A DNA stretch of 64,000 bases from Enterobacter sp. C2 (GCF_019880405.1 NZ_CP082269.1:3286001-3350000), one strand, 5' to 3'; shown: positions 1 through 10,987, numbered from the stretch's first letter. The notes: a model not told the origin generated them from the sequence alone. Made by a program: numbers and translations.

Positions 1-245
1 TTAAGCTGCCCGCGATGCTGGTAAAGGTCAAAACCCCTGAGCTGCCCTTGCAGCTGGCGGGCGAGACCGGGCGGCGCGATCTGCGCTGGCAGATAGAGAC
101 CAGCGCAGTGGGGATGGTCGCTCAGGGGTTTGACGAAGGCGATCAGCTCTGCGCCTTTGCGATTAGTGAGGATCGCATGAAAGAGGCGTTTACTCTGCTG
201 AAGCAGCTCCCACCAGCGAGTCATAGCCCCGCACCCGGTAGTTAA
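1..245 (+). CDS. norW: NorW C-terminus (nitric oxide reductase FlRd-NAD+ reductase), 5' end outside window
   Basis: The open frame enters the window in progress and gives about 80 residues. They match my memory of the end of E. coli NorW closely, for example the [20 protein letters not shown] stretch followed by a [20 protein letters not shown]-type tail. NorW is the NADH-dependent flavoprotein that reduces flavorubredoxin NorV for nitric oxide detoxification in the cytoplasm; only its last part is here, so the FAD and NAD domains cannot be checked. E. coli NorW stops soon after the LLK motif. This copy runs on for a proline/serine-rich tail and its last 56 bases overlap the convergent nickel transporter gene. 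E. coli also has norVW next to hypF. Confidence 0.88.
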   Translation, partial: KLPAMLVKVKTPELPLQLAGETGRRDLRWQIETSAVGMVAQGFDEGDQLCAFAISEDRMKEAFTLLKQLPPASHSPAPGS

Positions 246-1218
246 CAATCGAGGCTAGCCAGCAAAGGATAAAAATCGCCACCACGATAAAACCGGCGTC
301 GCCGAGGTTATCATTCAGCGTGGCGATGGCGTCCCACACGCCGCCGCTCAGGGCAAGCTTATCCGCCAGCAGCCCCAGCGCTTCCAGCCCGCCGATAAAC
401 AGCGCCACCACTACTGACGTACCGGTAATGGTCATGTTGTAGTAGAGCTTGCGCTGGGGTTTAGCAAAGGCCCAGCCGTATGCGTTGACCATCAGCAGGT
501 TATCCAACGAATCCACCAGCGCCATGCCGCTGGCAAACAGCGCCGGGAAGACCATAATCGACCAGATAGAGATGCCGTTAGAGGCGCTGGCGGCAGAGAT
601 CCCCAGCACGCCAATCTCCGTTGCGGTATCGAAGCCCAGGCCAAAGAGAAAGCCCACCAGATACATGTGCCAGCTCCTGCCCACCAGGCGAAAGGCAGCG
701 CTAAACAGCCAGTGCATCACCCCTCCCGGCGTGGCGCTTTCGGCATCCACCGGCTTACCCTGCTTCAGGGCCTGGAAGCTGCGCCATACGCCGCGCAAAA
801 TCACCAGGTTCACCAGCGCCATTGCCAGCAGAAAGATGGCCGATACCGCCGTGCCAATCATGCCGCCGGTTTCATGAAACCACGCCATCCGGTGCTGAAA
901 CGCTGCTGCCGTGGCGGCAATGGCCACAGAGGCGAGCACCACGATGCTGGAGTGACCCAGCGAGAACCAGGCCCCGACGCCAAACGGGCGTTTGCCCTGC
1001 TGCATCATTTTGCGCGTCACGTTATCAATGGCGGCGATGTGATCCGCATCGACCGCGTGGCGCAACCCATAGCCCCACGCCAGCAGGCTGGCGGCCATCA
1101 GCGCCGGGCTGCTGGCAAAGGCGTGCCACGCCCAGCCCCAGGCCAGCAGATTAGCCACAGTCAGCCCCAGCATCAGCAGCGCCGCGCGCGGCTCACTGCG
1201 TAACATTCGCATCAACAT
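190..1218 (-). CDS. NiCoT-family nickel/cobalt transporter (HoxN/NixA type)
   Basis: This is a 342-residue polytopic inner-membrane protein that should import Ni2+ (possibly Co2+). It carries both NiCoT signatures: the HAVDADH motif at residues 54-60, in the second membrane helix, and LGFDTATE at 194-201. These residues form the metal path in the HoxN/NixA family, and about eight hydrophobic segments fit the family. It lies 15 bases after hypF on the same strand, so it is probably the last gene of a hydN-fdhF-hypF operon and feeds nickel to HypA/HypB and the hydrogenase large subunit HycE. E. coli has no homologue here and uses NikABCDE. Its 3' end overlaps norW tail to tail. The choice between nickel and cobalt is inferred from context. 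Confidence 0.92.
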   Translation of the reverse strand: MLMRMLRSEPRAALLMLGLTVANLLAWGWAWHAFASSPALMAASLLAWGYGLRHAVDADHIAAIDNVTRKMMQQGKRPFGVGAWFSLGHSSIVVLASVAIAATAAAFQHRMAWFHETGGMIGTAVSAIFLLAMALVNLVILRGVWRSFQALKQGKPVDAESATPGGVMHWLFSAAFRLVGRSWHMYLVGFLFGLGFDTATEIGVLGISAASASNGISIWSIMVFPALFASGMALVDSLDNLLMVNAYGWAFAKPQRKLYYNMTITGTSVVVALFIGGLEALGLLADKLALSGGVWDAIATLNDNLGDAGFIVVAIFILCWLASIVNYRVRGYDSLVGAASAE

Positions 1219-1233
1219 TATCAGGTTCCTTAT

Positions 1234-3456
1234 TTATAAGAGTCTGGCAGCGGCGATGGCCGCCTGCCCAAAGGCAATTGCCCCGTCACCCGCAGGGAGC
1301 CTGCGGGGAAACAGCAGCGTAAAATCGTGTAGATAGACGTTCAGGCGGGCACGCAGGAGCCGGTTATGGATCACCCCGCCGCTAAAGCAGAGCGTGCGGA
1401 TCCCGTGTGCGTCGGCATGGTGGCGCATCAGCTCTGCCAGCCCGTGCGCCAGCGCATCGTGAAAAGCCCACGCTCGCGCCTGCGGTTCCGCCTGCCAGTC
1501 AAGAAGTTGCGGCCAGAAGCGCGCCAGATCGAGCCTGCCCTCGTGCAGCGGCAGAGTAAGCGGATGTGCCACGCCAGCGCAGCGTGCGGCCAGCGCCTCA
1601 AGTCGACAGGCCGCCTCCCCCTCGTAGCTCAGGGTCTCCGGGGCGCACCGCAGCGCGCAGGCCACGGCGTCAAACAGACGCCCGCAGGAGGAGGTCAGCG
1701 GCGCGTTAATACCGCGCGTAATCGCCCGCGCCAGCGGCGGCCAGTTTTGCGCCTGCACCGGCTGGGTTTCAGCATAGCCCTGCCAATCAGGAACAAACGC
1801 CAGGCAGTGCGCCAGCAGGTTTCGCCAGGGCTGCCGCGCGGCCAGATCGCCGCCGGGGAGCGCCACGGCGGGCAGACCGCCCAGCCATTCGCACTCGCGG
1901 TAGTTCACCCGCAGGCACTCCCCGCCCCACAGCGCACCGTCAGCGCCCATGCCGATCCCGTCCAGGGTCAGGGCGATAACGTCCCCGCCCGCCAGCGGCC
2001 AGCCGTGTTCGGCCAGGCAGGCCGCCGCATGGGCGTGGTGATGCCGTACCCGCGTGACCGGCAGCCCGCTCGCCTCTGCCCACTGGCTGGAGCGGTAGCC
2101 CGGATGGGCATCGCAAACAATTTGGCGAGGAGAGAAGTGATAGATGGACTGCATCAGATCCAGCGCCTGTCGCCACTGCGCCTCGACGCCCTCGTCGCCG
2201 AGATCGCCGAAGTGCTGGCTCATCACCGCCTGCCCGCCGCGCACCAGGCAGAAGGTATTCTTCATATCCGCGCCCATGCAGAGCAGCGGCGGCACGTCGC
2301 TAAAGCCCGGTGGCAGCGGCAGCGCGTCCGGCACAAACCCACGCGAGCGGCGGAGCATCTCCCCGTCGGCCCGCATCACCGAGTCGTCCATCCGCTGGAC
2401 GATATCGCGGTTATGCAGCAGAAAACCGTCGGCGATGGCGGCGAGATCCCGCAGCGCCTCGTGGTTGGTCAACGCGGGCGGTTGACCGCTGAGGTTACCG
2501 GAGGTCATCACCAGCGGGCGGTTAAGGCGCTGCATCAGCAGATGCTGGAGAGGATTGGCGGGCAGCATCACGCCCACCTCGTTAAGCCATGGGGCGATGC
2601 CCGCGTCCAGCGCAGGCAGCAGAGTTTTATCCACCAGCACCACCGGCGCGGCCGGGGTCTCCAGCACGGTGCGAACCTGCTCTGGCAGCCTCTCTGCATC
2701 AGCAATCATCACGGCCAATGGCTTGCCCGGACGCCGCTTACGCAGACGCAGACGCGCTACCGCCTGCGGGTTAAGCGCGTCGCAGGCGAGATGAAAGCCG
2801 CCGAGGCCCTTCACCGCCACGATGCCGCCAGCATCCAGCGCCGCCACCGCCGCCGCCAACGCCGCCTCTCCTGCCAGCGTCTCGCCCGCAGCATGCCATG
2901 CCAGCTGCGGGCCACACTTTGGGCAGGCCACCGGCTGGGCGTGAAAGCGGCGATCCGCCGGGTTGCGATACTCCGCCTCGCAGGCCGCACAGAGCGGAAA
3001 CGCCGCCATTGCGGTCTGCGGGCGGTCATAGGGCATTGCGTGGATAATGGTGAAGCGCGGCCCGCAGTGGGTGCAGTTGACGAAGGGGTAGCGATAGCGG
3101 CGATCGGTGGGATCGTTCATCTCTGCCAGGCAGGCCGGACAGGTTGCCGCATCCGGCACGATCTGGGTATCCATGCCACCTCCCGCGCTGGGCAGAATAG
3201 TGAACGCCACAGGAGGCTGCGGCCAGTGAAACGGCACGGCGTCGGTCTGGTCGATGCGCGCCAGCAGCGGGCAGGCCTGCCGCATCTGCGCCATAAACCC
3301 GGCCTCCTCTCCCCAGAGCCGCACCACCACGCCCTGCCCGTCGTTGCAGACGTCGCCGGCACGCTGGAGCCGCTGCGCCAGCTGCCAGACAAAGGGGCGG
3401 AAGCCCACCCCCTGAACTTTGCCCCGCACGCGGATAAGGACGCCGCTATCGCTCAT
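1234..3456 (-). CDS. hypF: HypF, carbamoyltransferase for [NiFe]-hydrogenase cyanide ligand synthesis
   Basis: HypF turns carbamoyl phosphate and ATP into a carbamoyl-adenylate and passes the carbamoyl group to the C-terminal cysteine of HypE, the source of the CN ligands of the NiFe centre. The 740 residues show the usual order: an acylphosphatase domain (VQGVGFRPF at 14-22), two zinc-finger pairs (C106/C109 with C128/C131, and C156/C159 with C178/C181), a YrdC-like domain at roughly 200-390, and a Kae1-like C-terminal domain with the [14 protein letters not shown] metal motif. The length is normal for the family. The gene starts 4 bases after fdhF and is followed by the nickel permease. The other hyp genes are about 17 kb away beside fhlA, the same split as in E. 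coli. Confidence 0.97.
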   Translation of the reverse strand: MSDSGVLIRVRGKVQGVGFRPFVWQLAQRLQRAGDVCNDGQGVVVRLWGEEAGFMAQMRQACPLLARIDQTDAVPFHWPQPPVAFTILPSAGGGMDTQIVPDAATCPACLAEMNDPTDRRYRYPFVNCTHCGPRFTIIHAMPYDRPQTAMAAFPLCAACEAEYRNPADRRFHAQPVACPKCGPQLAWHAAGETLAGEAALAAAVAALDAGGIVAVKGLGGFHLACDALNPQAVARLRLRKRRPGKPLAVMIADAERLPEQVRTVLETPAAPVVLVDKTLLPALDAGIAPWLNEVGVMLPANPLQHLLMQRLNRPLVMTSGNLSGQPPALTNHEALRDLAAIADGFLLHNRDIVQRMDDSVMRADGEMLRRSRGFVPDALPLPPGFSDVPPLLCMGADMKNTFCLVRGGQAVMSQHFGDLGDEGVEAQWRQALDLMQSIYHFSPRQIVCDAHPGYRSSQWAEASGLPVTRVRHHHAHAAACLAEHGWPLAGGDVIALTLDGIGMGADGALWGGECLRVNYRECEWLGGLPAVALPGGDLAARQPWRNLLAHCLAFVPDWQGYAETQPVQAQNWPPLARAITRGINAPLTSSCGRLFDAVACALRCAPETLSYEGEAACRLEALAARCAGVAHPLTLPLHEGRLDLARFWPQLLDWQAEPQARAWAFHDALAHGLAELMRHHADAHGIRTLCFSGGVIHNRLLRARLNVYLHDFTLLFPRRLPAGDGAIAFGQAAIAAARLL

Positions 3457-3460
3457 GCCC

Positions 3461-5608
3461 CTACACCGCCGCGTCGCGCAGGCGGGTTTTCATCGCCTGA
3501 TAGGTGGTCTGGGTATAGTTTTCCGCCCAGGGCTGATCGGCAATGGCGCTGACCTTCACCGCGCAGTACTTGGTTTCCGGCGTTTTGGAAACCGGGTCAA
3601 GATTGTCCTGGGTCAGCTCGTTGCAGGCCCCAATCCACCACTGATAGGTCATGTAGACGCTGCCGCGATTAATGCGCTCGTTCACGTCGGCACGGCTGAT
3701 CACCTTCCCGCGTCGGGACTCAACCCACACCAGCTGCCGGTCACGAATACCGAGCGCCTGCGCATCCTCCGGGTTGATCTGCACAAAGCCCGGCTCGTCG
3801 GCGAGGGTTTGCAGCGCCGCGCAGTTACCGGTCATTGAGCGGCAGGAGTAGTGCCCTACCTCACGCACGGTGCAAAGCACCAGCGGGAAGTCAGCATCGG
3901 GCACTTCTGCAGGCGCACGCCACTGCGCGGCAAACAGGTGTCCTTTGCCATCCGGGGTATCGAACTTGTTGCCCTGGTAAAGATAGGGCGTTCCCGGATG
4001 ATCCAGCGTCGGACAGGGCCACTGCACGTGTCCCATATCGCCCATCTTCTCGTAGGTGACGCCGTAGAAGAGCGGGCATAGCTCGCGCAGCTCGTCCCAG
4101 ATCTGCTGGTTGCTGTCGTAGTGCATCGGGTAGCCCATCTCGGTGGCAATCAGGCTGATGATCTCCCAGTCGCGCTTGACGTTGTACTGCGCCTCTACCG
4201 CTTTCTCGAAACGCTGGAAGCCGCGATCGGCGCAGGTGAAGACGCCCCCGTGTTCGCCCCAGGAGGTTGCGGGCAGCAGGACATCCGCCTGCTCGGCGGT
4301 TTTGGTCATAAAGATATCCTGCACTACCACGAAGTCGAGGGCCTCAAAGCCCTTGCGGACCAGGCCCAGGTCGGCTTCGGTCTGGAGCGGATCCTCACCC
4401 ATGATGTAGTAGGCTTTGACCTTGCCCTCCAGCGCCAGGTGCGGAACTTCGGTAATGCGCACCCCGACCTGGTCATCCATATCCGCAGCGTTAATCCCCC
4501 AGGCTTTGGCGAATTTCTCCCGCACGGCCGGATCCACCACGTCCTGGTAGCCAGGGAACTGGTTGGGGATTACCCCCATATCGCACGCTCCCTGAACGTT
4601 GTTCTGCCCGCGCACCGGCCCAACGCCGACGTGCTCCCGGCCAAGGTTGCCAGTGAGCAGCGCCAGGCTTGCCAGACCTTTCACCACGTCCACCGCCTGG
4701 CCGAACTGGGTCACGCCCATGCCCCACATAATGGTGGCCGAGGGGGCTGCGGCGTAGGTGCGCATCGCCTGGCGGATCTGCTGGGCGCTGACGCCGGTCA
4801 GATGCTCAACCGCTTCGGGAGCATAATCCTTAACCACCTCGCGATAGGCATCGAGGCCGCTGGTAAAGCTGGCTACGTACTCCCTGTCGTACAGCTCCTC
4901 CTCCAGCAGCACGTAGCCAAAGGCGTTGACCAGCGCCATATTGCAGCCGTTGTTGATCTGCAGATGCTGATCGGCAATGCGCGCGGTCTCGATCCGTCGC
5001 GGATCGCAGACGATGATCTTCGCCCCGTTCTGTTTGGCTTTGATCACCCGGCGGGCAACGATGGGATGCGAGTCGGCGCAGTTATAGCCGAACACCAGCA
5101 GGCAGCGGGAGTGTTCAATATCGCCAATGGAGTTGCTCATCGCGCCGTTGCCCAGCGCCTCCTGCAGGCCCGCTACCGATGGGCCGTGGCAGACCCTGGC
5201 GCAGCAGTCGACGTTGTTGGTGTGCAGCACGCCACGGGCAAACTTCTGCATCACGTAGTTGGTTTCGTTGCCGGTCCCGCGCGAGGAGCCGGTGGTCATG
5301 ATCGCCCGGCCGCCGTACTGGGCCTTGATCTCCCCCAGCCGTTTTGCGGTGTAGCGAATGGCTTCATCCCAGCTTACGGGCGTTAGCTTGCCGCCTTTCT
5401 GGTAGCGGATCATCGGCTGGGTCAGGCGCGGCGTCAGGAGTTTCGTATCGTTAAGGAAATCCCAGCCGTAGTAGCCTTTCAGGCAGAGCTGATTCTGGTT
5501 AGTGACCCCTTCCGCCGCTTCGGCACGAATAATTTTGTTGTTATCCACGACCAGCTTCAGTTTGCAGCCTGCGCCGCAGTAGGGACAAACGCTCGTAATT
5601 TTTTTCAT
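3461..5608 (-). CDS. fdhF: Formate dehydrogenase H, cysteine (non-seleno) form
   Basis: FdhF oxidises formate to CO2 and passes electrons through HycB to hydrogenase 3 in formate hydrogenlyase on the cytoplasmic face of the membrane. The 715 residues match E. coli FdhF in length. The [4Fe-4S] ligands are C8, C11, C15 and C42, and molybdopterin-guanine-dinucleotide binding segments follow. In E. coli residue 140 is selenocysteine (TGA). Here the same site, in the context [10 protein letters not shown], is cysteine encoded by TGC on the minus strand (plus-strand bases 5189-5191), so no selenium insertion is needed. E. coli fdhF lies elsewhere in the genome; here it sits between hydN and hypF and should share the hydN sigma-54 promoter. 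A second, selenocysteine-type copy outside the window cannot be excluded. Confidence 0.96.
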   Translation of the reverse strand: MKKITSVCPYCGAGCKLKLVVDNNKIIRAEAAEGVTNQNQLCLKGYYGWDFLNDTKLLTPRLTQPMIRYQKGGKLTPVSWDEAIRYTAKRLGEIKAQYGGRAIMTTGSSRGTGNETNYVMQKFARGVLHTNNVDCCARVCHGPSVAGLQEALGNGAMSNSIGDIEHSRCLLVFGYNCADSHPIVARRVIKAKQNGAKIIVCDPRRIETARIADQHLQINNGCNMALVNAFGYVLLEEELYDREYVASFTSGLDAYREVVKDYAPEAVEHLTGVSAQQIRQAMRTYAAAPSATIMWGMGVTQFGQAVDVVKGLASLALLTGNLGREHVGVGPVRGQNNVQGACDMGVIPNQFPGYQDVVDPAVREKFAKAWGINAADMDDQVGVRITEVPHLALEGKVKAYYIMGEDPLQTEADLGLVRKGFEALDFVVVQDIFMTKTAEQADVLLPATSWGEHGGVFTCADRGFQRFEKAVEAQYNVKRDWEIISLIATEMGYPMHYDSNQQIWDELRELCPLFYGVTYEKMGDMGHVQWPCPTLDHPGTPYLYQGNKFDTPDGKGHLFAAQWRAPAEVPDADFPLVLCTVREVGHYSCRSMTGNCAALQTLADEPGFVQINPEDAQALGIRDRQLVWVESRRGKVISRADVNERINRGSVYMTYQWWIGACNELTQDNLDPVSKTPETKYCAVKVSAIADQPWAENYTQTTYQAMKTRLRDAAV

Positions 5609-5645
5609 CAGTAACAGACCTGTTAAAAGTTGAAATGCTGTTCAG

Positions 5646-6191
5646 TTAAAAGAGAAGTGAAGCGGCGGTGTCGAGTGCCGCGCGGCGGCGTTTCTCGGCG
5701 CTGAGCTGCTCCAGACGTGCCCTGTCAACGCAGACCAGCGCTTCGGTGGGGCAGACCGCCATGCAGGCGGGGCCCGCCTCGCGGGTGTGGCAGAGGTCGC
5801 ACTTGTTGGCCTCGGCTTTCTCCGCCCGCACGTTCAAACCCGCGCCGCTGTTACGGATCACCGGACGCACAACGACCTCCATGGCGCCATAGGGGCAGGC
5901 GACGACGCAGGTTTTGCATCCGATGCAGCGCTCCTGCATCACGTTAACAAAGCCTTTATCCCGGCTGATGGCGCCGTTGGGGCAGACGTTGGCGCACGGG
6001 GCGTCCTCGCACTGACGGCAAAGGGTAGCGGTAGAGACGTTCACGCCTTTAATAACGTGAATACGCGGCAGGAAGGTGTCGGGGGTTAAAGAGGCACAAT
6101 CCTGTTGCGCCTGATGGGAAACCACGCAGGCAACTTCACAGGTACGGCAGCCAATACATTTACTGGCGTCGGCCATGATGAAACGGTTCAT
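5646..6191 (-). CDS. hydN: HydN, four-cluster ferredoxin-type electron carrier for formate dehydrogenase H
   Basis: HydN is a cytoplasmic iron-sulfur protein that helps electron transfer from FdhF. The roughly 180 residues hold repeated CxxCxxCxxxC motifs (CIGCRTCEVAC, CRQCEDAPCANVC, CIGCKTCVVAC, CDLC), as in HycB and HycF. I place the start at the ATG of MNRFIMADAS because E. coli HydN begins there and a GGAG lies 8 bases upstream. An in-frame ATG 15 bases further up (6206) overlaps that ribosome site and is less likely. It is the first gene of hydN-fdhF-hypF-nickel permease, with a 37-base gap to fdhF. The upstream region has a sigma-54-like promoter and FhlA-type palindromes. The C-terminus differs from E. 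coli after the KRRRAALD segment. Confidence 0.95.
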   Translation of the reverse strand: MNRFIMADASKCIGCRTCEVACVVSHQAQQDCASLTPDTFLPRIHVIKGVNVSTATLCRQCEDAPCANVCPNGAISRDKGFVNVMQERCIGCKTCVVACPYGAMEVVVRPVIRNSGAGLNVRAEKAEANKCDLCHTREAGPACMAVCPTEALVCVDRARLEQLSAEKRRRAALDTAASLLF

Positions 6192-6226
6192 CAAATTCTC
6201 CAGCATTAACGGTAGTGTGCCGGAGT

Positions 6227-6243
6227 ATTCACGAATCGTGCCA
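6227..6243 (-). promoter_or_regulatory. Candidate sigma-54 promoter of hydN-fdhF-hypF
   Basis: On the minus strand the sequence TGGCACGATTCGTGAAT gives a perfect -24 half (TGGCACG). At the -12 position it has GA rather than the consensus GC, at the correct 10-base spacing from GG. It lies about 35 bases before the hydN start. E. coli hydN is transcribed by sigma-54 with FhlA, so context favours it. An IHF-like sequence with one mismatch lies at about 6247-6260, between this promoter and the palindromes. Confidence 0.6.
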
Positions 6244-6288
6244 GATTTTATTTCATTGATTTGTATGGATATTAAAACAAGGGAACAC

Positions 6289-6320
6289 TGTCATCGACAC
6301 TTGTGACGATGACAGCTGTC
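6289..6320. promoter_or_regulatory. Candidate FhlA upstream activating sites for hydN
   Basis: A perfect inverted repeat has the 8-base arms TGTCATCG (6289-6296) and CGATGACA (6307-6314) around a 10-base centre. It runs straight into a second palindrome, GACAGCTGTC (6311-6320). The TGTC...GACA layout is like the FhlA sites between hycA and hypA. The position, 45-75 bases upstream of the candidate sigma-54 promoter, suits an enhancer-binding protein. No T-run follows on either strand, so a terminator for ascG is less likely. Confidence 0.55.
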
Positions 6321-6324
6321 GACG

Positions 6325-7338
6325 TCAGACGTGCGGGCCGCGGCTAACGGAGCCGCGCAGGATCAGCTCTCCGGTAAAGGCTGGCTGGGGAGTAAACGCG
6401 CCTCCGTCGAGCATAAAAATAAGGCGGTTGATGGTCTCTTTGATCATCTCCGTCACCGGGATTTTGACGCTGGCCAACGGCGGGACGGTATAGGGGGCGA
6501 GGGCAATATCATCGAAGCCAATCACCGAGACCTGCTCCGGGACGGCAATGCCGCTGCCGTGCAGCTGGCTAATGGCCCCAATGGCCATGTCATCATTGCT
6601 GGCTACCAGTGCGCTGAAGCACACTCCGCGCTCCAGCAGCGTCACCACCCCTGCCGAGCCGCTGGCGGGTGTCCACTTCCCCTCTACTATCAACTCGTTA
6701 CGCACCGCTACGCCGTGCCGCTCCAGCGCCTCTCTATAGCCAGAGAGACGCTCTTTGCCGGTGGGCGAGTCGAGGGAGCCGGTAATAAAAGCGATATCCC
6801 GATGCCCCTGGGCCAGCAGCGTCTCCACCGCCGCCAGGCTGGTGCCTTTCTGGTCGCAGTAAACGCAGTGGCTGCTGTTTTTACGCAGCCGTCGGTTGAG
6901 CACCATAATGGGCTGGGTGTGGCCGTCGATGATGGTGTCGATCTCATCAACGCTGAGAAAACGCGGGTAGATCACGATCGCATCGCAACGCAGATCGAGC
7001 AGATACTGGATCGCCTGTCGCTCTTCGTCAGCGCTGTGCTTGCCGTCGGCAAGGATCAGCTGGCGGCCGCGATCTTCCGTCATCCGCGCCGCGTGGAACA
7101 GGAGTTCGCTAAAGTAGACCCCGTGATAGAGGGTGTTGGTCACTACCAGCCCGAGAGTTTGGGTGGTTTTCGCCGCCAGGTTACGCGCCAGCAGGTTAGG
7201 CCGGTAGCCGCTCTCCTCAATGGCCTGAAACACGCGCTCCCTGGTCTCCTGGCTGACGTAGCCGTTGCCTGACAGCACGCGGGATACCGTCGCCTTCGAC
7301 ACCCCTGCCCGCTTCGCTACCTCCAGCATCGTGGTCAT
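6325..7338 (-). CDS. ascG: AscG, LacI-family repressor of the asc beta-glucoside operon
   Basis: This 337-residue regulator is nearly co-linear with E. coli AscG. An N-terminal LacI helix-turn-helix (TMLEVAKRAGVSKATVSRVL) is followed by a periplasmic-binding-protein-like sensor domain. AscG represses ascFB and its own gene until an aryl-beta-glucoside signal is present. It is divergent from ascF across a 223-base regulatory region containing a near-perfect palindrome of the AscG operator type. The stop codon lies next to the hydN enhancer palindromes, so the repressor gene and the FhlA-controlled operon are packed back to back. Confidence 0.95.
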   Translation of the reverse strand: MTTMLEVAKRAGVSKATVSRVLSGNGYVSQETRERVFQAIEESGYRPNLLARNLAAKTTQTLGLVVTNTLYHGVYFSELLFHAARMTEDRGRQLILADGKHSADEERQAIQYLLDLRCDAIVIYPRFLSVDEIDTIIDGHTQPIMVLNRRLRKNSSHCVYCDQKGTSLAAVETLLAQGHRDIAFITGSLDSPTGKERLSGYREALERHGVAVRNELIVEGKWTPASGSAGVVTLLERGVCFSALVASNDDMAIGAISQLHGSGIAVPEQVSVIGFDDIALAPYTVPPLASVKIPVTEMIKETINRLIFMLDGGAFTPQPAFTGELILRGSVSRGPHV

Positions 7339-7418
7339 ATTTGCTTTCCTTTCATTTGCATATCCGCAGTTTACTGCACCCGACGCGGATTTGCAGCGCT
7401 TTGCCCTGCGGCGATCAT

Positions 7419-7434
7419 GGTGATCGTCCTCACG
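7419..7434 (+). promoter_or_regulatory. Candidate CRP site upstream of ascF
   Basis: The sequence GGTGATCGTCCTCACG keeps the symmetric GTGA-N6-TCAC core of the cAMP-CRP site; the outermost bases are G/C rather than T/A. It lies about 130 bases before ascF, in the ascG-ascF intergenic region, where catabolite control of a PTS sugar operon is expected. Confidence 0.45.
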
Positions 7435-7484
7435 GATCTAAACATTCATCATTGAATATAAAAATGAAACTCAGCATGATTTTG

Positions 7485-7498
7485 TGGAACCGGTTTCC
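7485..7498 (+). promoter_or_regulatory. Candidate AscG operator
   Basis: TGGAACCGGTTTCC is a LacI-family palindrome centred on CCGG and differs by two bases from the TGAAACCGGTTTCA sequence I recall as the E. coli AscG site. It is the only such site I noticed in the divergent region and lies about 65 bases before ascF. Confidence 0.65.
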
Positions 7499-7561
7499 TA
7501 CATCACGTCTCACTGCTCGCGGTGCAGCCGTAACCCCATACTAAAACAGGATAAAAATCCG

Positions 7562-9010
7562 ATGGCCAAAAACTATGCCGCGCTGGCGACGACCGTGGTC
7601 ACCGCGCTGGGCGGGGCGGACAATATCGCCGCCGTCACCCACTGCATGACGCGCCTGCGTTTTGTGGTGAAAGATGAGACGCAGATCGATAGCGCCACGC
7701 TGAAAAGCACCCCCGGCGTGATGGGCGTGGTGCGCAGCGACAGCCAGTGTCAGGTGATCATCGGCAATACGGTGTCGCAGGCCTATGCCGAAGTGGTGCG
7801 CCTGCTGCCGGCCGATATGCAGCCGGTAGCCGACACCGGGCCGCAGAAGCTGACCCTGCGACGCATTGGCGCAGGCATTCTCGATGCGCTAATCGGCACT
7901 ATGTCACCGCTGATCCCGGCGATCATCGGCGGATCAATGGTCAAGCTGCTGGCGATGATCCTGGAGATGACCGGCGTGCTGGAGAAAGGCGCCTCTACCC
8001 TGACAATCCTCACCGTCATCGGCGACGGGGCCTTCTTCTTCCTGCCGTTGATGGTAGCGGCCTCGGCGGCGGTGAAGTTTAAAACCAACATGTCGCTGGC
8101 GATTGCCATCGCCGGGGTGCTGGTGCATCCGAGCTTTATCGAACTGATGGCGAAGGCGGCCCAGGGCCAGCAGGTAGAGTTCGCCCTGGTCCCGGTGACG
8201 GCGGTGAAGTACACCTACACGGTGATCCCGGCGCTGGTGATGACCTGGTGCCTCTCCTATATCGAACGCTGGGTGGATCGCATCACCCCGGCGGTGACGA
8301 AAAACTTCCTTAAGCCGATGCTGATCGTACTGATCGCCGCCCCGCTCGCCATTTTGCTGATCGGGCCGATCGGGATCTGGATCGGCAGCGCCATCTCCGC
8401 GCTGGTCTACACCATTCATAGCTACCTGGGCTGGCTGTCGGTAGCGATCATGGGCGCGCTGTGGCCGCTGCTGGTGATGACCGGCATGCATCGCGTCTTT
8501 ACCCCAACCATCATCCAGACCATCGCCGAGACCGGCAAAGAGGGCATGGTGATGCCGTCAGAGATTGGTGCAAACCTGTCGCTGGGCGGCTCGTCGCTGG
8601 CGGTGGCATGGAAAACCAAAAACCCGGAGCTGCGCCAGACGGCGCTGGCGGCAGCGGCCTCGGCCATTCTGGCGGGTATCTCTGAGCCCGCGCTCTACGG
8701 GGTGGCTGTGCGCCTGAAGCGCCCTCTGGTCGCCAGTTTGATCAGCGGCTTTATCTGCGGCGCAGTAGCCGGGATCGCCGGGCTTGCCAGCCACTCAATG
8801 GCTGCGCCGGGACTCTTTACCAGCGTACAATTTTTCGATCCGGCTAATCCAATGAGCATTGTCTGGGTCTTTGCCGTGATGGCGCTGGCGGTGGTGCTGT
8901 CGTTTGTGCTCACCCTGCTACTGGGCTTTGAAGATCTGCCCGTCGAGGATGAGGCAGCCAAAGCGCGTGCGTTGCAGGCGGCAAAGCCCGCGGCAGCGGC
9001 CAGAGCCTGA
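7562..9010 (+). CDS. ascF: AscF, PTS beta-glucoside (arbutin/salicin/cellobiose-type) EIIBC component
   Basis: This inner-membrane permease of 482 residues takes up and phosphorylates aryl-beta-glucosides using phosphate from the PTS. The N-terminal EIIB domain has the phosphorylated cysteine C28 in CMTRLRF. The rest is the EIIC membrane domain with the GTMSPLIPAI and GMHRVFTPTI segments, near-identical to E. coli AscF. The frame is open upstream of 7562, but E. coli AscF begins with the same MAKNYAALA, and an AGGA lies about 10 bases upstream. It has no EIIA domain, so a crr-type EIIA must serve it. It is followed 18 bases later by ascB in the same operon. Confidence 0.95.
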   Translation: MAKNYAALATTVVTALGGADNIAAVTHCMTRLRFVVKDETQIDSATLKSTPGVMGVVRSDSQCQVIIGNTVSQAYAEVVRLLPADMQPVADTGPQKLTLRRIGAGILDALIGTMSPLIPAIIGGSMVKLLAMILEMTGVLEKGASTLTILTVIGDGAFFFLPLMVAASAAVKFKTNMSLAIAIAGVLVHPSFIELMAKAAQGQQVEFALVPVTAVKYTYTVIPALVMTWCLSYIERWVDRITPAVTKNFLKPMLIVLIAAPLAILLIGPIGIWIGSAISALVYTIHSYLGWLSVAIMGALWPLLVMTGMHRVFTPTIIQTIAETGKEGMVMPSEIGANLSLGGSSLAVAWKTKNPELRQTALAAAASAILAGISEPALYGVAVRLKRPLVASLISGFICGAVAGIAGLASHSMAAPGLFTSVQFFDPANPMSIVWVFAVMALAVVLSFVLTLLLGFEDLPVEDEAAKARALQAAKPAAAARA

Positions 9011-10453
<1,443 letters not shown>

Positions 10454-10458
10454 GTTTT

Positions 10459-10526
10459 CGCCGGGCGGCGCTGCGCTTGTACCGGTCTACGATCCTGTAG
10501 GCCCAGTAAGCGCAGCGCCACCGGGC
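10459..10526. repeat. REP/BIME-type palindromic repeat between convergent ascB and hycI
   Basis: Two oppositely oriented units of the enterobacterial REP type face each other. One begins GCCGGGCGGCGCTGCGCTTG; the mirror unit is AAGCGCAGCGCCACCGGGC. They are joined by a short linker with CCGGTCTACGATCCTGTAGG. The element fills the gap between two convergent genes, the usual place for REP sequences, and could protect or end both transcripts. Confidence 0.85.
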
Positions 10527-10531
10527 ACTGC

Positions 10532-10987
10532 TCAGAGTTGAGGAAAACCGCCATCCCCAGCCCACTCCGCAAGCCGTGAATAAACCTCCTCCACCGCCGC
10601 TTTTACCGGCGGGGTCATCGGATAGTAAAAGCCAACGATATCCGGCTGGATGCCGAGAAAGATCACCTCACCCACATCCTCTTTGAGCTGATCGACCAGG
10701 TAGTTCAGCGGCATGTTGTGGGTAGTCATCATAAACAGATCGGCAATGTCGTCGGGATCGATAATGCGGATCTCGCCGGGGTTTAGCCCCATATCGGTGG
10801 CGTCGACGATCAGCAGGCGATCCGGGCGCAGCTCGCGGATCGCTACCACGTCATTCTCCGGCGCGCTGCCGCCGTCAATCACCTGCCACGCGCCCGGCTG
10901 CCGGGCGGCGCACATCTCCGCCAGCAGCGGGCCTGCGCCATCATCGCCCATCATGCTATTGCCTACGCAGAGTAAAACGTCAGTCAC
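10532..10987 (-). CDS. hycI: HycI, hydrogenase 3 maturation endopeptidase
   Basis: HycI removes the C-terminal tail of the HycE precursor once nickel has been inserted. The 151 residues show the family start VLLCVGNSMMGDDGAGP, whose acidic residue binds nickel, and a conserved IVDATDMG segment. The length is close to the usual 156. It is the last gene of the hyc operon and overlaps hycH by 8 bases. Its substrate HycE is encoded about 2 kb upstream and keeps the cleavable 32-residue tail. Confidence 0.95.
   Translation of the reverse strand: MTDVLLCVGNSMMGDDGAGPLLAEMCAARQPGAWQVIDGGSAPENDVVAIRELRPDRLLIVDATDMGLNPGEIRIIDPDDIADLFMMTTHNMPLNYLVDQLKEDVGEVIFLGIQPDIVGFYYPMTPPVKAAVEEVYSRLAEWAGDGGFPQL

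Noticed and set aside
1366-3552. 728-residue plus-strand open frame opposite hypF
   Set aside because: It is a mirror frame of hypF in GC-rich DNA. It is arginine/histidine-rich with no domain, and the opposite frame is a complete known enzyme.
4121-5386. 421-residue plus-strand frame opposite fdhF
   Set aside because: Low-complexity, Gly/His/Ala-rich, without a ribosome site; the fdhF frame explains the sequence.
6331-7272. 313-residue plus-strand frame opposite ascG
   Set aside because: Shadow of ascG; no motif and no plausible start context.
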